A DNA stretch of 64,000 bases from contig NZ_BMGR01000009.1 of the NCBI RefSeq assembly GCF_014640295.1, positions 62,001 through 126,000 on the forward strand. The letters are read 5' to 3'. Made by a program: the position numbers and the translations under genes. The stretch comes from Paenibacillus abyssi (GTDB lineage: Bacteria > Bacillota > Bacilli > Paenibacillales > Paenibacillaceae). The notes beneath the pieces are model-generated. The model searched no databases, was not told the origin of the DNA, and saw nothing but the letters and a program-made list of their open reading frames with translations. Shown in pieces: positions 37,541 through 47,093 of the stretch (position 1 is its first letter; every line of letters begins with the position of its first letter).

Positions 37541-38980
37541 TCACCCCCCCATCGCCTGTTCAAGCGCCTGTACGATTTCTTCCATGCGCATCCCGCGCGA
37601 GCCTTTGACCAGTACAAGATCTTCCGGCTTCAGCTCATTGATGAGCCATGCGGACAGTTCCGCTTTATCTTCGAAATGAATAACCGATTGCGGTGATGCC
37701 TGGAAGGCAGCCCAGGCGCCTTCGGCAATATGACGCCCTAAAGAACCGTAGGTCAACACGCCATCCGCTTTATCCGGCGTAATATAAGCTCCAATCTCAC
37801 GGTGCAGCGCTTGTTCCTCCGGCCCGAGCTCCAGCATATCGCCGAGTACCAGCCATTTGCGTTTAAAGCCGTTTAACCGTTCAACCAGGTCAATTGCCGC
37901 TCGTACAGCGGTCGGGTTGGCATTGTATGCATCGTTAAGCACGGTCGCGCCATTATACGCACGTACCGTTTCGATGCGCATACCGCTGATCTTTAATTCG
38001 GCCAGCCCTTCCTTGATACGTTCCGGCTCGATCCCCAGGTTAATGCCGACTGCAATGGCCGCTGCCGCGTTCAATACATTGTGGCTGCCGGGTACCGGAA
38101 TTTTATAGGCATAGGAGCTGTCAGCTGCAGCATCTCCGTTCGCCGTCCGGCTGAGTATAAAGCTGGATCCGGCGGCTTCTATTATCATGTCATGCGCCAC
38201 CCAATCGTTACCGGCTTGTGCGCCGAACGATTGGGCCGCAATTCCGTCAGGAAGCGGCGATCTTGTTAATGCCTCCTTGAGAAGCGGTTCGTCACCATTA
38301 TACACAAGCAGACCGCCCGGCTCTAACCCGCTGGCAATCTCCAGCTTTGCTCTGGCAATGCCTTCCCGCGATCCAAGCTGCAGCAGGTGGGCATCTCCGA
38401 TATTCGTGATGATTGCGGCGTCAGGCTTGGCGATCGAGGTCAGCAGCTCAATCTCCCCGAATCCGCTCATTCCCATTTCCAGCACCGCAGCCTCAGTCTG
38501 TTCATTCATTTCCAGAATCGTCAAAGGCAGGCCGATATGATTGTTTAGATTGCCTGCAGTTTTATGGACGCGAAAAACGGTGGCGAGCACCGCTGCCACC
38601 ATATCCTTCGTCGTTGTCTTTCCATTACTGCCGGTAATGCCGACCACGCGGACCGGCAATTCAGACCGATAAGCAGCAGCCAACCGTTGCAGTGCTGCAA
38701 GCGGATCATCAACGAGCACAAGCGTCCAATCGGACAAAGGCTCCGGTATCGGGCGGTTTTCCTGCCACATGGCTGCAGCGGCCCCCCGCTCGCGCGCTTG
38801 CTGAACATAATCATGTCCGTCAAAACGCTCCCCGCTGAGCGGGATGAATAACTGTCCGTCCCCAACCTTGCGCGTATCTGTTGACACCCCTGCAAAGCTG
38901 CGTTCGGCAGCGGTTGTATCATTGGAAGAGATCTTGCCTCCGCATAAACGTGCAAGTTCTCCGATTGTTTTATTAATCAC
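37541..38980 (-). CDS. murF: UDP-MurNAc-tripeptide:D-Ala-D-Ala ligase
   Basis: Completes the cytoplasmic pentapeptide precursor. The P-loop VGITGSNGKTTTKDMVAAVL, HIGLPLTIL and LNDAYNANPTAVRAA motifs are typical MurF sequences; 479 residues. It overlaps the murE stop by four bases and ends 4 bp before mraY, whose ribosome site lies in its last codons. Confidence 0.97.
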   Translation of the reverse strand: MINKTIGELARLCGGKISSNDTTAAERSFAGVSTDTRKVGDGQLFIPLSGERFDGHDYVQQARERGAAAAMWQENRPIPEPLSDWTLVLVDDPLAALQRLAAAYRSELPVRVVGITGSNGKTTTKDMVAAVLATVFRVHKTAGNLNNHIGLPLTILEMNEQTEAAVLEMGMSGFGEIELLTSIAKPDAAIITNIGDAHLLQLGSREGIARAKLEIASGLEPGGLLVYNGDEPLLKEALTRSPLPDGIAAQSFGAQAGNDWVAHDMIIEAAGSSFILSRTANGDAAADSSYAYKIPVPGSHNVLNAAAAIAVGINLGIEPERIKEGLAELKISGMRIETVRAYNGATVLNDAYNANPTAVRAAIDLVERLNGFKRKWLVLGDMLELGPEEQALHREIGAYITPDKADGVLTYGSLGRHIAEGAWAAFQASPQSVIHFEDKAELSAWLINELKPEDLVLVKGSRGMRMEEIVQALEQAMGG

Positions 38981-40464
38981 GACAACATACTCCTTATCGC
39001 TTCTTTGGCTACCAGCCGGTCATCAAAATCGATCGTATCCCGGCCAATGATTTGGTAGGTCTCATGACCTTTCCCCGCAATCAATACTACATCGTCAGGG
39101 CTTGCCATTTCAACCGCTTTTTGAATCGCCTCGCGACGATCAATGATAAATTCATACCGATTCGAATCAACTTGCTGTTCCTGAAGACCTGCTTCAATAT
39201 CCTTTAGGATCTGCGCCGGATCCTCTGTTCTTGGATTATCGGAAGTGACAAACACATAATCGGCATATTTCGCAGCAATCTGTCCCATCAACGGGCGCTT
39301 CGTCCGGTCACGGTCGCCACCGCAGCCGAATACACACAGCACGCGCTTTGGCGCAAATTCCTTAACTGCGCTCAGTACATTCTCAAGTCCGTCAGGCGTA
39401 TGCGCATAATCTACGATAACCGCAAAGGATTGTCCGGCATCTACGCCCTCAACACGTCCCGGCACGCCAGGCACCTGCTCAAGGCTTTGTTTCAGCCGCT
39501 CTAAGCTGATGCCTTCGATCAAACCCGCAGTTATCGCGGCTAGGGCATTATAGACATTGAATTTCCCCACCATCCGCAAGGAGATATCTGCTTCTCCGCG
39601 GAATGTCTTGACTTTAAACGTAGTCCCCCTAGAGGTGATCCGGATGTCCGTCGCGCGCACATCGGCCTCATGATCAACGCCATAGGTAACTGCTTCGGCC
39701 GCAGTTAAGCGCGCAAAAGCAGCGCTGGCCTGATCATCCGCGTTTAACACAGCGAATTGGCCGCTGCCCGATGGTTCATCATACGTGTTTCCCAGACGGG
39801 AGAACAGCAGCCCCTTGGCCGCTGCATATTGCTCCATTGTACCATGATAATCAAGATGATCCTGCGTCAGATTTGTGAAGATCGCCGTGCGATAATGACA
39901 GCCTTTTACCCTTCCTTGCTCCAGGGCATGCGAGGAGACCTCCATCACACAATAATCGGACTTCGCATCCGCCATATCCGCCAAGTACCGCTGCAGCTCC
40001 AAAGCCTCCGGCGTTGTCCCCGACATCGGATACGTCTTGTTGTCATAACGCATCTCAATTGTGCCGATTACCCCGGGAGAATGTCCCGCATCGGCAAGTA
40101 TGCGTTCAATTAAATATGTGGTCGTCGTCTTGCCGTTTGTACCGGTTACGCCGATCAGTCTCAATCTCCGGGACGGATGGTCGAAGAAATGATCGGAGAG
40201 AACAGCCATCGCCAAGCGGCAATCCTTCACAATAATTTGCGGAGCATCTATGTCCAGCTTGCGCTGGGTGACAAAGGCAGCCGCTCCTCGGTTTTTGGCC
40301 TCGAACGCATAGTCGTGCCCATCCTGTGTGTGGCCGGGCAAGCAGATAAACAAGTCACCCGCTTCCACCTTACGGGAGTCTACCTGAATATCTTTAATTG
40401 TAATTGAACCGTCTCCCTCCAACCGTGAAGTTAATAATAATGCTGCCATTTCATCCAGACGCAT
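38977..40464 (-). CDS. murE: UDP-MurNAc-dipeptide:meso-diaminopimelate ligase
   Basis: Adds the third residue of the stem peptide. The P-loop GVTGTNGKTTTTYLIE and DNPRTEDP near residue 408 are present; the DNPR motif is diagnostic for meso-DAP rather than lysine, so the wall is DAP type, consistent with dapL at 12.4 kb. AAGGAGGT precedes the ATG. Confidence 0.97.
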   Translation of the reverse strand: MRLDEMAALLLTSRLEGDGSITIKDIQVDSRKVEAGDLFICLPGHTQDGHDYAFEAKNRGAAAFVTQRKLDIDAPQIIVKDCRLAMAVLSDHFFDHPSRRLRLIGVTGTNGKTTTTYLIERILADAGHSPGVIGTIEMRYDNKTYPMSGTTPEALELQRYLADMADAKSDYCVMEVSSHALEQGRVKGCHYRTAIFTNLTQDHLDYHGTMEQYAAAKGLLFSRLGNTYDEPSGSGQFAVLNADDQASAAFARLTAAEAVTYGVDHEADVRATDIRITSRGTTFKVKTFRGEADISLRMVGKFNVYNALAAITAGLIEGISLERLKQSLEQVPGVPGRVEGVDAGQSFAVIVDYAHTPDGLENVLSAVKEFAPKRVLCVFGCGGDRDRTKRPLMGQIAAKYADYVFVTSDNPRTEDPAQILKDIEAGLQEQQVDSNRYEFIIDRREAIQKAVEMASPDDVVLIAGKGHETYQIIGRDTIDFDDRLVAKEAIRSMLS

Positions 40465-40510
40465 GTGCCCGGACCTCCTTTTCCGCTAGCTTCGTTATTT
40501 ACCATTATAG

Positions 40511-42451
40511 TCAATGGTGATCAATTTCATCATGCTCTTTAGCTAAATAAACTCGAATTGTCGAGCCTTGCTCAACCCGGGTGCCCGCTGCCGGCGCCTG
40601 CCGGATGACGACATTGCCTGTGCCTGCGGAGGAAAGGTTGAAATTCATGTTTAGATCCTCATAAATTTCCGTTACGGTTTTCCCTACCAGATTCGGTACC
40701 TCTACTATCCTGACATCACCATAATTATACTCTTTCTCGATTTGATCTGCTCTTGGAGGGATTCCCAATACACCAAGCGCATCTGCCATCATATTACGGA
40801 CAATCGGCGCAGCGACAAGTCCACCGAATTGCAAACCTTGCGGATCATCTACGGCCACGTAGATGACAAGCTGGGGATCATCGGCCGGAGCAAAACCGAT
40901 AAACGAAACAATATGCTCATCCGGTGAATATCGTCCGTTAATAACCTTCTGGGCCGTTCCTGTCTTTCCTCCGACCCGGTAACCGTCAATAAACGCATTG
41001 CGTCCCGTGCCCTTGGCTACCACGCTCTCCAGTGCCTCGCGCACTTGCTTCGAAGTCTCCTCAGAGATCACCTGCCGTACAACCTCAGGCTTAATCTCCT
41101 CGACCGTTTCGCCCGTTACCGGGTTGATCCATGCCTTTGCAACATGAGGCTTAAACAAATATCCGCCGTTAATGGCTGCGGATACGGCTGTTATTTGCTG
41201 GATTGGCGTGACGGAAACCCCTTGGCCGAACGCTGTCGTCGCCAGCTCAACCGGCCCAACTTGGCTCATCTTAAACATAATGCCGTTCTCTTCCCCGCGA
41301 AGATCAATTCCTGTTTTCGCGCCAAATCCGAAATTCCGGATGTAGCCGAACAACAAGTCTTTACCCAATCTGTTGCCTAATGTAACAAATCCGGGGTTAC
41401 AAGAATTTTCAACCACTTCGAGGAAGGTTTGGGAGCCATGTCCGCCCTTTTTCCAACAGCGAAGCCTGGCCCCTCCAACCTCGATCGCCCCAGGATCGAA
41501 GAAGCGCTCTTTCTTCAAGTCCACTTTACCTTCTTCAAGGGCGGCTGACAACGTAATAATCTTGAACGTTGATCCCGGCTCATACGTCATCCAGATCGGC
41601 AAGTTGCGATTGTAAATTTCCGAAGGCACCTCGCGGAATTTGTCCGGTACGTATGTAGGACGGCTTGCCATACCGACAATCTCGCCGTTTTTTGGATTCA
41701 TCGCGATCGCAATAACGCTCTTCGCTTGATGCTGCACCATCGCCTGATCCAATTCACGTTCCATGATTGTCTGCACTTGCTTATTAATTGTCAATTGTAG
41801 ATTCAAGCCGTCCCGCGGCTGCTGATATGTGTCCGAAGAGCCCGGCATCTGTCTGCCTTTAGCGTCGGATAAGAACGAGATGCTTCCCGATAAACCGCTA
41901 AGCTGTTTGTCATACGTAAGCTCGACGCCCGTCAAGCCTTGATTATCGATCCCGGTAAAGCCAAGCACATGAGCAGCCAGGCTGCCGAATGGATAATAAC
42001 GTTTGTTATCCTCCGCTACGACAATCCCGGGTAAATTCAACTCCCGTATCTCCTGTGCCTTCTCAAGCGTAATCTTGCGGCCGCCGGGATTTATCCGTTC
42101 AACGAGTGACTTCTTGGTAATTGTTGCAAAGATCCGCTCCTCCGACATATCCAAAGCTTGGGCAAGCTTGTTTGCCGTTGTACGCGGATCCTTTATTTGC
42201 GCCGGAATCGCCATAACGGTCGGCGAGCTGACATTATAAGCAAGTTTAACCCCGCTGCTATCTACTATTTCTCCCCGTTTGGCGGAGAATGGAATATTTC
42301 TGCGCCAAGAATCCTCTGCTTTTTCAGAGAGCTCGCCGCCTTTCACCAACTGTACGTAACCCAGCCTCACAATAAGTGCAGCAAAGGACAGCACCGCGAT
42401 GATCAGCGCGATAAACAACCTCCGCCTAACCATGACACTTGAAACTTTCAC
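40511..42451 (-). CDS. spoVD: Class B penicillin-binding protein SpoVD
   Basis: A transpeptidase for spore cortex synthesis, partner of SpoVE. One N-terminal membrane anchor (about 9-31), PBP dimerisation domain, then the transpeptidase with SxxK (PGSTFK), SCN and KTGTAQK, and one C-terminal PASTA domain (about 575-638, VRIVEVPNLVGKTVTEIYE). The start is GTG with GGAAGGGGGAAGG upstream. Order pbpB-spoVD-murE is as in B. subtilis. The single PASTA domain and Cys in the SxN motif support SpoVD over PBP2B. Confidence 0.93.
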   Translation of the reverse strand: MKVSSVMVRRRLFIALIIAVLSFAALIVRLGYVQLVKGGELSEKAEDSWRRNIPFSAKRGEIVDSSGVKLAYNVSSPTVMAIPAQIKDPRTTANKLAQALDMSEERIFATITKKSLVERINPGGRKITLEKAQEIRELNLPGIVVAEDNKRYYPFGSLAAHVLGFTGIDNQGLTGVELTYDKQLSGLSGSISFLSDAKGRQMPGSSDTYQQPRDGLNLQLTINKQVQTIMERELDQAMVQHQAKSVIAIAMNPKNGEIVGMASRPTYVPDKFREVPSEIYNRNLPIWMTYEPGSTFKIITLSAALEEGKVDLKKERFFDPGAIEVGGARLRCWKKGGHGSQTFLEVVENSCNPGFVTLGNRLGKDLLFGYIRNFGFGAKTGIDLRGEENGIMFKMSQVGPVELATTAFGQGVSVTPIQQITAVSAAINGGYLFKPHVAKAWINPVTGETVEEIKPEVVRQVISEETSKQVREALESVVAKGTGRNAFIDGYRVGGKTGTAQKVINGRYSPDEHIVSFIGFAPADDPQLVIYVAVDDPQGLQFGGLVAAPIVRNMMADALGVLGIPPRADQIEKEYNYGDVRIVEVPNLVGKTVTEIYEDLNMNFNLSSAGTGNVVIRQAPAAGTRVEQGSTIRVYLAKEHDEIDHH

Positions 42452-42581
42452 GTCCTTCCCCCTTCCGAATCGGCTAAAGTGGCTTTATTCGTCAATTGCC
42501 GCTTCAATCTCAGCCTATTCGGGACAACCGGGGGATAGAACAAGCTGCAGCCTGTGAAAGCCCTACCCGGCTAGTATTCCT

Positions 42582-44801
42582 TCAGTTCCCTGCCGGTTCG
42601 GATGCTGCTTGCTCTTCTGAGCCGTCTTCAGTCTGGCCTTCACTCTCCGCCCTTACACCTGGTGGATGAAGCTGCACCTTCAGCACGGTTTCGCCATCCA
42701 GCTTTTCCTGGGTTTGAGAAGTTACATATCCTTCGCCTTCCGTCACACATCGCATATCCAGAAGCGAACAAACTTCCAGAACATCACGCAAAGGCAGACC
42801 GGTCATATCCGGTATCGCCATTTGCTTGCGCTCCTCCGTGATCAGGTAAACGCGCTGGCTTGTCGGTACTCTCGTGCCCGCTTCAGGGATTTGCTGAAGC
42901 ACTGTGCCGCCTTTTCCGACCACTTCATAAGGCAACCCGCGCTGCTTCAACTCTGTACCGGCTTGAGCAACCTTTAGCTCGGACAGGTCGGGGACCTCAA
43001 CCGATAATTTACGCGGCGTCCCATCGTCCTTGGAGGTTTCCGCATCGCTTGCTGTCGGAAGCACGCCCATCTGGCGCAGGCTTTGCTGTACAATCTTTTT
43101 GAATACCGGAGCGGCTACCGAACCGCCTCCCGCATAAGGATCATCCGGTTCATCAACAACAACGTAAACGACGATCTTCGGATTTTCTACCGGCGCAAAA
43201 CCGATAAAGGATACAACATATTTGTCATCCGCGTATTTACCGCCGACAACTTTCTGGGCAGTCCCCGTTTTTCCCGCAACCCGGTAGCCTTCGATATAAG
43301 CGTTTTTGCCTGTACCGATCTCGCGGTCAGAGACGACCTGCTCCAAGTATTCGCTCACCTTTGTCGCCGTTTCTTCAGAAATAACCTGTCTAACGACTTT
43401 AGGTTGAATGGTTGTTGTTTTTTTCGTAACCGGATCTTCGATTTTCTTTACCAAGTGCGGTTCTAATAATTTCCCTCCATTAGCTACTGCAGCTACAGCC
43501 GCCACCTGCTGAATCGGCGTCACCTGCACCTTTCCTTGACCAAAAGTAGCCGTCGCAACTTCGGAAGGGTAGAAGAAATCCACAGTGCCGGCAACCTCGC
43601 CCGGCAGTTCAATGCCTGTACGCGAACTAAAGCCAAAGTCTTTGATATACTTCATCAATTTTTCAGAACCGAGCCGTTCATAACCAAGCTTGACAAACGC
43701 AACGTTACTAGAGTATTTCAATCCGTCCAAAAACGATATCTCACCCCAGCCCTCACGTCTATGATCCCGTATTGTATATCCCGGCACCTTGATGCTTCCC
43801 GACATATACGTTTCATTCGGATTGAACTGACCCTCTTCAACCGCGCCTGCCAGCGTAACGATCTTGAAGGTTGATCCAGGCTCGATCAACTGTCTGACCG
43901 AATGGTTGTAGAAATTCGCTTGGCTGGAGGATTTCCAATATTCATTCGGATTATAATCGGGATAACTCGCCATCCCCAAAATTTCCATCGTATGCGGATC
44001 GGCGGCAATAGCCGTTATACTTTTCGGCTTATATTTCTCATTCGCCTCTTTTATTGCTTCCTCAATGTAATACTGAATATCGGTATTAATAGTGAGCGTC
44101 ACATTTTTGCCGTCCACAGCCGGCTTGTAATCTACCTCTCCGTCTGCGAGCTGGACCCGTCTGCCATCCTTCTCATATTTGATATATCCATCTTCGCCGC
44201 GAAGATCCTTATCAAGAGAAGATTCCAGGCCTCCGATCGCTTCACCGTCTTTTCTGAGATACCCCAGCACGTGAGAAGCCAGAGAGTTTTTCGGATAAAA
44301 CCGCTTTGACTCCTCCATCAGATAAATGCCGACATCCCGCTGCTCTGTCTGCTTTTGCAGTTCTTCCCGGAATGCCGCGACCTTATCAGCAATTTCTTTA
44401 TCGATCTTCCATCCTTCGCTGCGAATCTCCCGCTGTACGACAAAATCGCCGTTCTCCCGTTTCGCACTCACATCATTTTGCAAGCCTGCAACGGATTTAC
44501 CGAGAATCGAATGCAAGCTGGTCACAACCTGCTGCTGAATCTTCAGTTTATTAATGACCTCGGGGTTAATCGCCACCGTATAAGCAGGGGCATCCATGGC
44601 CAGAATGTTACCGTCCCGATCCGTAATCGTTCCTCTACTGGCGGGAATTCTCTCGGATGTCGCCCATGTCTCCCGCGCTTTGCCAAGCCAGAAATCCGCG
44701 TGAACAACCTGTACAAAATAAACTCTTGTAACCAAAACAACAAAAAGGAGGGTGATGAGCCCCCCAACCAATAATGTACGCAGCTTTATCCGTTTTTTCA
44801 T
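42582..44801 (-). CDS. pbpB: Division transpeptidase PBP2B (FtsI)
   Basis: The septal class B PBP. Membrane anchor (about 10-32), pedestal domain, and transpeptidase with PGSTFK, SSN and KTGTAQK. Two C-terminal PASTA domains follow (about 590-705; LSVEVPDLSELKVAQAG and KQMAIPDMTGLPLRDVLEV), then an acidic Glu/Gln-rich tail. The ATG at 44801 has AAAGGTG upstream; the longer GTG start overlaps that site. It sits 11 bp after ftsL, its complex partner. Confidence 0.96.
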   Translation of the reverse strand: MKKRIKLRTLLVGGLITLLFVVLVTRVYFVQVVHADFWLGKARETWATSERIPASRGTITDRDGNILAMDAPAYTVAINPEVINKLKIQQQVVTSLHSILGKSVAGLQNDVSAKRENGDFVVQREIRSEGWKIDKEIADKVAAFREELQKQTEQRDVGIYLMEESKRFYPKNSLASHVLGYLRKDGEAIGGLESSLDKDLRGEDGYIKYEKDGRRVQLADGEVDYKPAVDGKNVTLTINTDIQYYIEEAIKEANEKYKPKSITAIAADPHTMEILGMASYPDYNPNEYWKSSSQANFYNHSVRQLIEPGSTFKIVTLAGAVEEGQFNPNETYMSGSIKVPGYTIRDHRREGWGEISFLDGLKYSSNVAFVKLGYERLGSEKLMKYIKDFGFSSRTGIELPGEVAGTVDFFYPSEVATATFGQGKVQVTPIQQVAAVAAVANGGKLLEPHLVKKIEDPVTKKTTTIQPKVVRQVISEETATKVSEYLEQVVSDREIGTGKNAYIEGYRVAGKTGTAQKVVGGKYADDKYVVSFIGFAPVENPKIVVYVVVDEPDDPYAGGGSVAAPVFKKIVQQSLRQMGVLPTASDAETSKDDGTPRKLSVEVPDLSELKVAQAGTELKQRGLPYEVVGKGGTVLQQIPEAGTRVPTSQRVYLITEERKQMAIPDMTGLPLRDVLEVCSLLDMRCVTEGEGYVTSQTQEKLDGETVLKVQLHPPGVRAESEGQTEDGSEEQAASEPAGN

Positions 44802-44812
44802 GGCCAGCACCT

Positions 44813-45211
44813 TTACTCTCTCATTGCCAATTGGCCCGGGGCATCTTCCATTGTCAGATTAATCGATTCCTCTGATAAAACCATACCTACTTGAAGCGCT
44901 TTTTGTTTAATGATTTCCGGGTCGCTTAATTGCTCGACCTTTTTCTGCAGCTCTTTAATTTCCACTGCCATCACATCATGCTGCCTTGACATATCTTGAA
45001 TTTTCATATCCATTTGATAGATTTGCGAATAGCGAAAAATAATAACTCCCGCCACGATAACGCATACTGCAATGGTAAACAAATACAGCAATTTCTCCTG
45101 CACAGGCAAAGATTTACGACGAACGACAACGCGTTTCTTTTCTTTAACAACATTAGATTGATCGGGACGTTTCTTTGGTTGTAACGCCAGATTACCGTGC
45201 ATGTAAGCCAT
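44813..45211 (-). CDS. ftsL: Division protein FtsL
   Basis: A 132-residue bitopic protein: basic cytoplasmic N-terminus (KEKKRVVVRRKSLPVQEK), one membrane helix (about 41-62) and an extracellular leucine-zipper coiled coil (IYQMDMKIQDMSRQHDVMAVE). It should bind DivIC and DivIB and stabilise PBP2B/FtsW. Recognition is by size, topology and position between rsmH and pbpB, since FtsL sequences vary. Confidence 0.9.
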   Translation of the reverse strand: MAYMHGNLALQPKKRPDQSNVVKEKKRVVVRRKSLPVQEKLLYLFTIAVCVIVAGVIIFRYSQIYQMDMKIQDMSRQHDVMAVEIKELQKKVEQLSDPEIIKQKALQVGMVLSEESINLTMEDAPGQLAMRE

Positions 45212-45274
45212 TTAGACTTTCCCTCCCATGATCTATCATTTCAAGCTTGGTTATATTCCTTCATTGTTGCGAGT

Positions 45275-46225
45275 TTAAAGCTTCTCCGCGATACGCAGCT
45301 TGGCCGAACGGGCGCGAGGATTATGCTGAAGCTCCTCTTCTCCCGGCACAATCGGCTTGCGGTTAATTAATTTGACCGTGCCCTTCGATCCGCAGACACA
45401 CATCGGAAAATCCGGCGGACAGGTGCATTTTTCTACAAATTTTGCAAATATCTGCTTGCAAATTCTGTCTTCTAACGAATGAAATGTGATGACCGATACT
45501 CTTCCGCCCGGCTTTAGGCAGCGAATCGCTTGATATACCGCATCTTCCTCTGCGCCTAATTCGTCATTCACAGCGATACGCAGCGCTTGGAACGATCGTT
45601 TTGCCGGGTGGGGGCCAGTCCGCCTTGCAGCAGCCGGTATCCCTGACTTGATCAATTCGACCAGTTCTCCTGTCGTTTCGATCGGTCCGCTGCTCCGCGC
45701 CTGCACAATATTTTTGGCAATTTTTCTGGCAAACCTCTCTTCCCCATAATCGTTGAGAATGCGCGCGATTTCCCGTTCATCCCATTCATTAACGATCATG
45801 TGGGCGGTAAGCTCCCCTTGCTGATCCATCCGCATATCGAGCGGCGCATCATGATTGTAGCTAAAACCCCGCTCCGCTTCGTCCAGCTGCGGACTGGATA
45901 CACCCAGGTCAAACAGGATACCATCCACTTGCGGAACACCATCGTGCATCGGAACATCCAACTGCTTGAGCTCTTCCTCTAAATAACGGAAATTCCGCTT
46001 TACCAAAGTCACTTGATCTATGTACGGAGCCAGCCGTTTCCGCGCATTGTTAAGCGCCCAATCGTCCTGGTCAAATGCTATCAGCCGGCCGCCTTTTCCA
46101 AGCCGCGAAGCGATTAGCTCGCTGTGGCCTGCGCCTCCCAACGTGCAATCGACATAAATGCCATCCGGCTTGATCGCTAGACCATCCACCGCTTCTTCCT
46201 TGAGCACCGTAATATGTTCAAACAC
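45275..46225 (-). CDS. rsmH: 16S rRNA (cytosine-1402-N4) methyltransferase
   Basis: RsmH (MraW) methylates C1402 in the ribosomal P site. [19 protein letters not shown] is the SAM-binding loop; [24 protein letters not shown] (seen as [20 protein letters not shown]) and the C-terminal [13 protein letters not shown] are diagnostic. 316 residues. The start is GTG with AGGAGGG upstream. Confidence 0.97.
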   Translation of the reverse strand: MFEHITVLKEEAVDGLAIKPDGIYVDCTLGGAGHSELIASRLGKGGRLIAFDQDDWALNNARKRLAPYIDQVTLVKRNFRYLEEELKQLDVPMHDGVPQVDGILFDLGVSSPQLDEAERGFSYNHDAPLDMRMDQQGELTAHMIVNEWDEREIARILNDYGEERFARKIAKNIVQARSSGPIETTGELVELIKSGIPAAARRTGPHPAKRSFQALRIAVNDELGAEEDAVYQAIRCLKPGGRVSVITFHSLEDRICKQIFAKFVEKCTCPPDFPMCVCGSKGTVKLINRKPIVPGEEELQHNPRARSAKLRIAEKL

Positions 46226-46295
46226 GCTTTGCCCTCCTGGCTTTTGTTGTTTCTATGCTGTATGAAGACCATCGGAAGTAAGAATTCTCATCTGT

Positions 46296-46733
46296 CTAAA
46301 AATTAAAATCCAAATCGACCAGCTTCTCAGCAATTTCATTAAAGGTTTCTTCAGACTGCTGGAAGTATCCCTCCCAAATGGATTTGCTCCAAATTTCCAC
46401 GCGATTGGTGACACCCAGTACGATACAATCTTTATCCAGCTTGGCATATTCGCGAAGATTTCCCGGCAGGTTTACCCTTCCCTGTTTGTCCAATTCACAT
46501 TCAGTTGCCCCGGAAAAGAAAAACCGGGTGAACGCCCGAGCGTCGGACTTCATCAGAGGCAATGATTTGAGCTTTTGTTCCAAAATCGACCATTCACTCA
46601 TCGGATAAACGAACAAACAATTATCGAGGCCGCGGGTTACGACAAATTGGGATCCGAGGTCATCACGGAACTTGGCAGGAATAATAATTCGGCCTTTTTC
46701 ATCGATGCTATGTTGATGTTCCCCCATAAACAT
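46296..46733 (-). CDS. mraZ: Transcriptional regulator MraZ
   Basis: MraZ is an AbrB-like protein that binds repeats before its own gene and represses the dcw operon. Two copies of the DxxxR motif are present, D11-R15 (DEKGRIIIP) and D82-R86 (DKQGRVNLP), in a 145-residue protein. GGTGGAG lies seven bases before the ATG. Three GTGG boxes at 10-bp intervals stand just upstream, the expected operator. Confidence 0.97.
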   Translation of the reverse strand: MFMGEHQHSIDEKGRIIIPAKFRDDLGSQFVVTRGLDNCLFVYPMSEWSILEQKLKSLPLMKSDARAFTRFFFSGATECELDKQGRVNLPGNLREYAKLDKDCIVLGVTNRVEIWSKSIWEGYFQQSEETFNEIAEKLVDLDFNF

Positions 46734-46763
46734 CCGGACGCTCCACCCCTTCCCCCTAATCTA

Positions 46764-46789
46764 CCACTTTCCCCCACTTTACACCACTG
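46764..46789 (-). promoter_or_regulatory. MraZ operator repeats
   Basis: On the minus strand AGTGGTGTA, AAGTGGGGGA and AAGTGGTAGA follow each other with exact 10-bp phasing (GTGG at 46787, 46777 and 46767). A fourth, imperfectly phased GTGG is at 46746. This fits the MraZ-binding (A)AAGTGG repeats known in other bacteria. The site is 30-55 bp before the mraZ start. Confidence 0.8.
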
Positions 46790-46810
46790 ATGTTGAAATA
46801 TTCGCCACAT

Positions 46811-46843
46811 AAAATAAAAATCCTGCTTCGATCGCAGGATTTT
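46811..46843 (-). terminator. Hairpin terminator or attenuator upstream of mraZ
   Basis: AAAATCCTGC/GCAGGATTTT with a seven-base loop is followed by TTTTTATTTTAT on the minus strand, 78 bp before the mraZ start. It is the second terminator after ahcY; either a back-up for that operon or an attenuator of a leader entering mraZ. Confidence 0.75.
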
Positions 46844-46996
46844 AAAAAATATTTTATGGGATTAATGTTTAATATTAGTGTTCTTCCGGCGCAGCCACCA
46901 GAGGACGGCGCGGCGATAAGCCCGCCTTCTCCATCATTCCGGTCTGCCGATGCCGCTTCGTTCAAGCTGAAAGCTGTTTACGCAATCTCTCCGGTC

Positions 46997-47033
46997 AAAA
47001 AAAGAGAAGTCCGCGAACTTCGCGGCCTTCTCT
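46997..47033 (-). terminator. Terminator of bshC-ahcY
   Basis: AGAGAAG-x-CCGCGAA pairs with TTCGCGG-x-CTTCTCT and is followed by seven T on the minus strand, 61 bp past the ahcY stop codon. The 150 bp between this and the next hairpin show no gene I can support. Confidence 0.92.
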
Positions 47034-47093
47034 TCCAGTATTGCTGCCAACGATTAAGATGCGCCATAGCGCTCTTTCAGGCTTTTGCCGTTC

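Noticed and set aside
46253-46447. Small minus-strand frame overlapping the mraZ 3' end
   Set aside because: Out of frame inside mraZ with no ribosome site; mraZ is intact.
46756-46965. 69-codon minus-strand frame between ahcY and mraZ
   Set aside because: Covers the terminator hairpin and MraZ boxes, and has no ribosome site or family resemblance.
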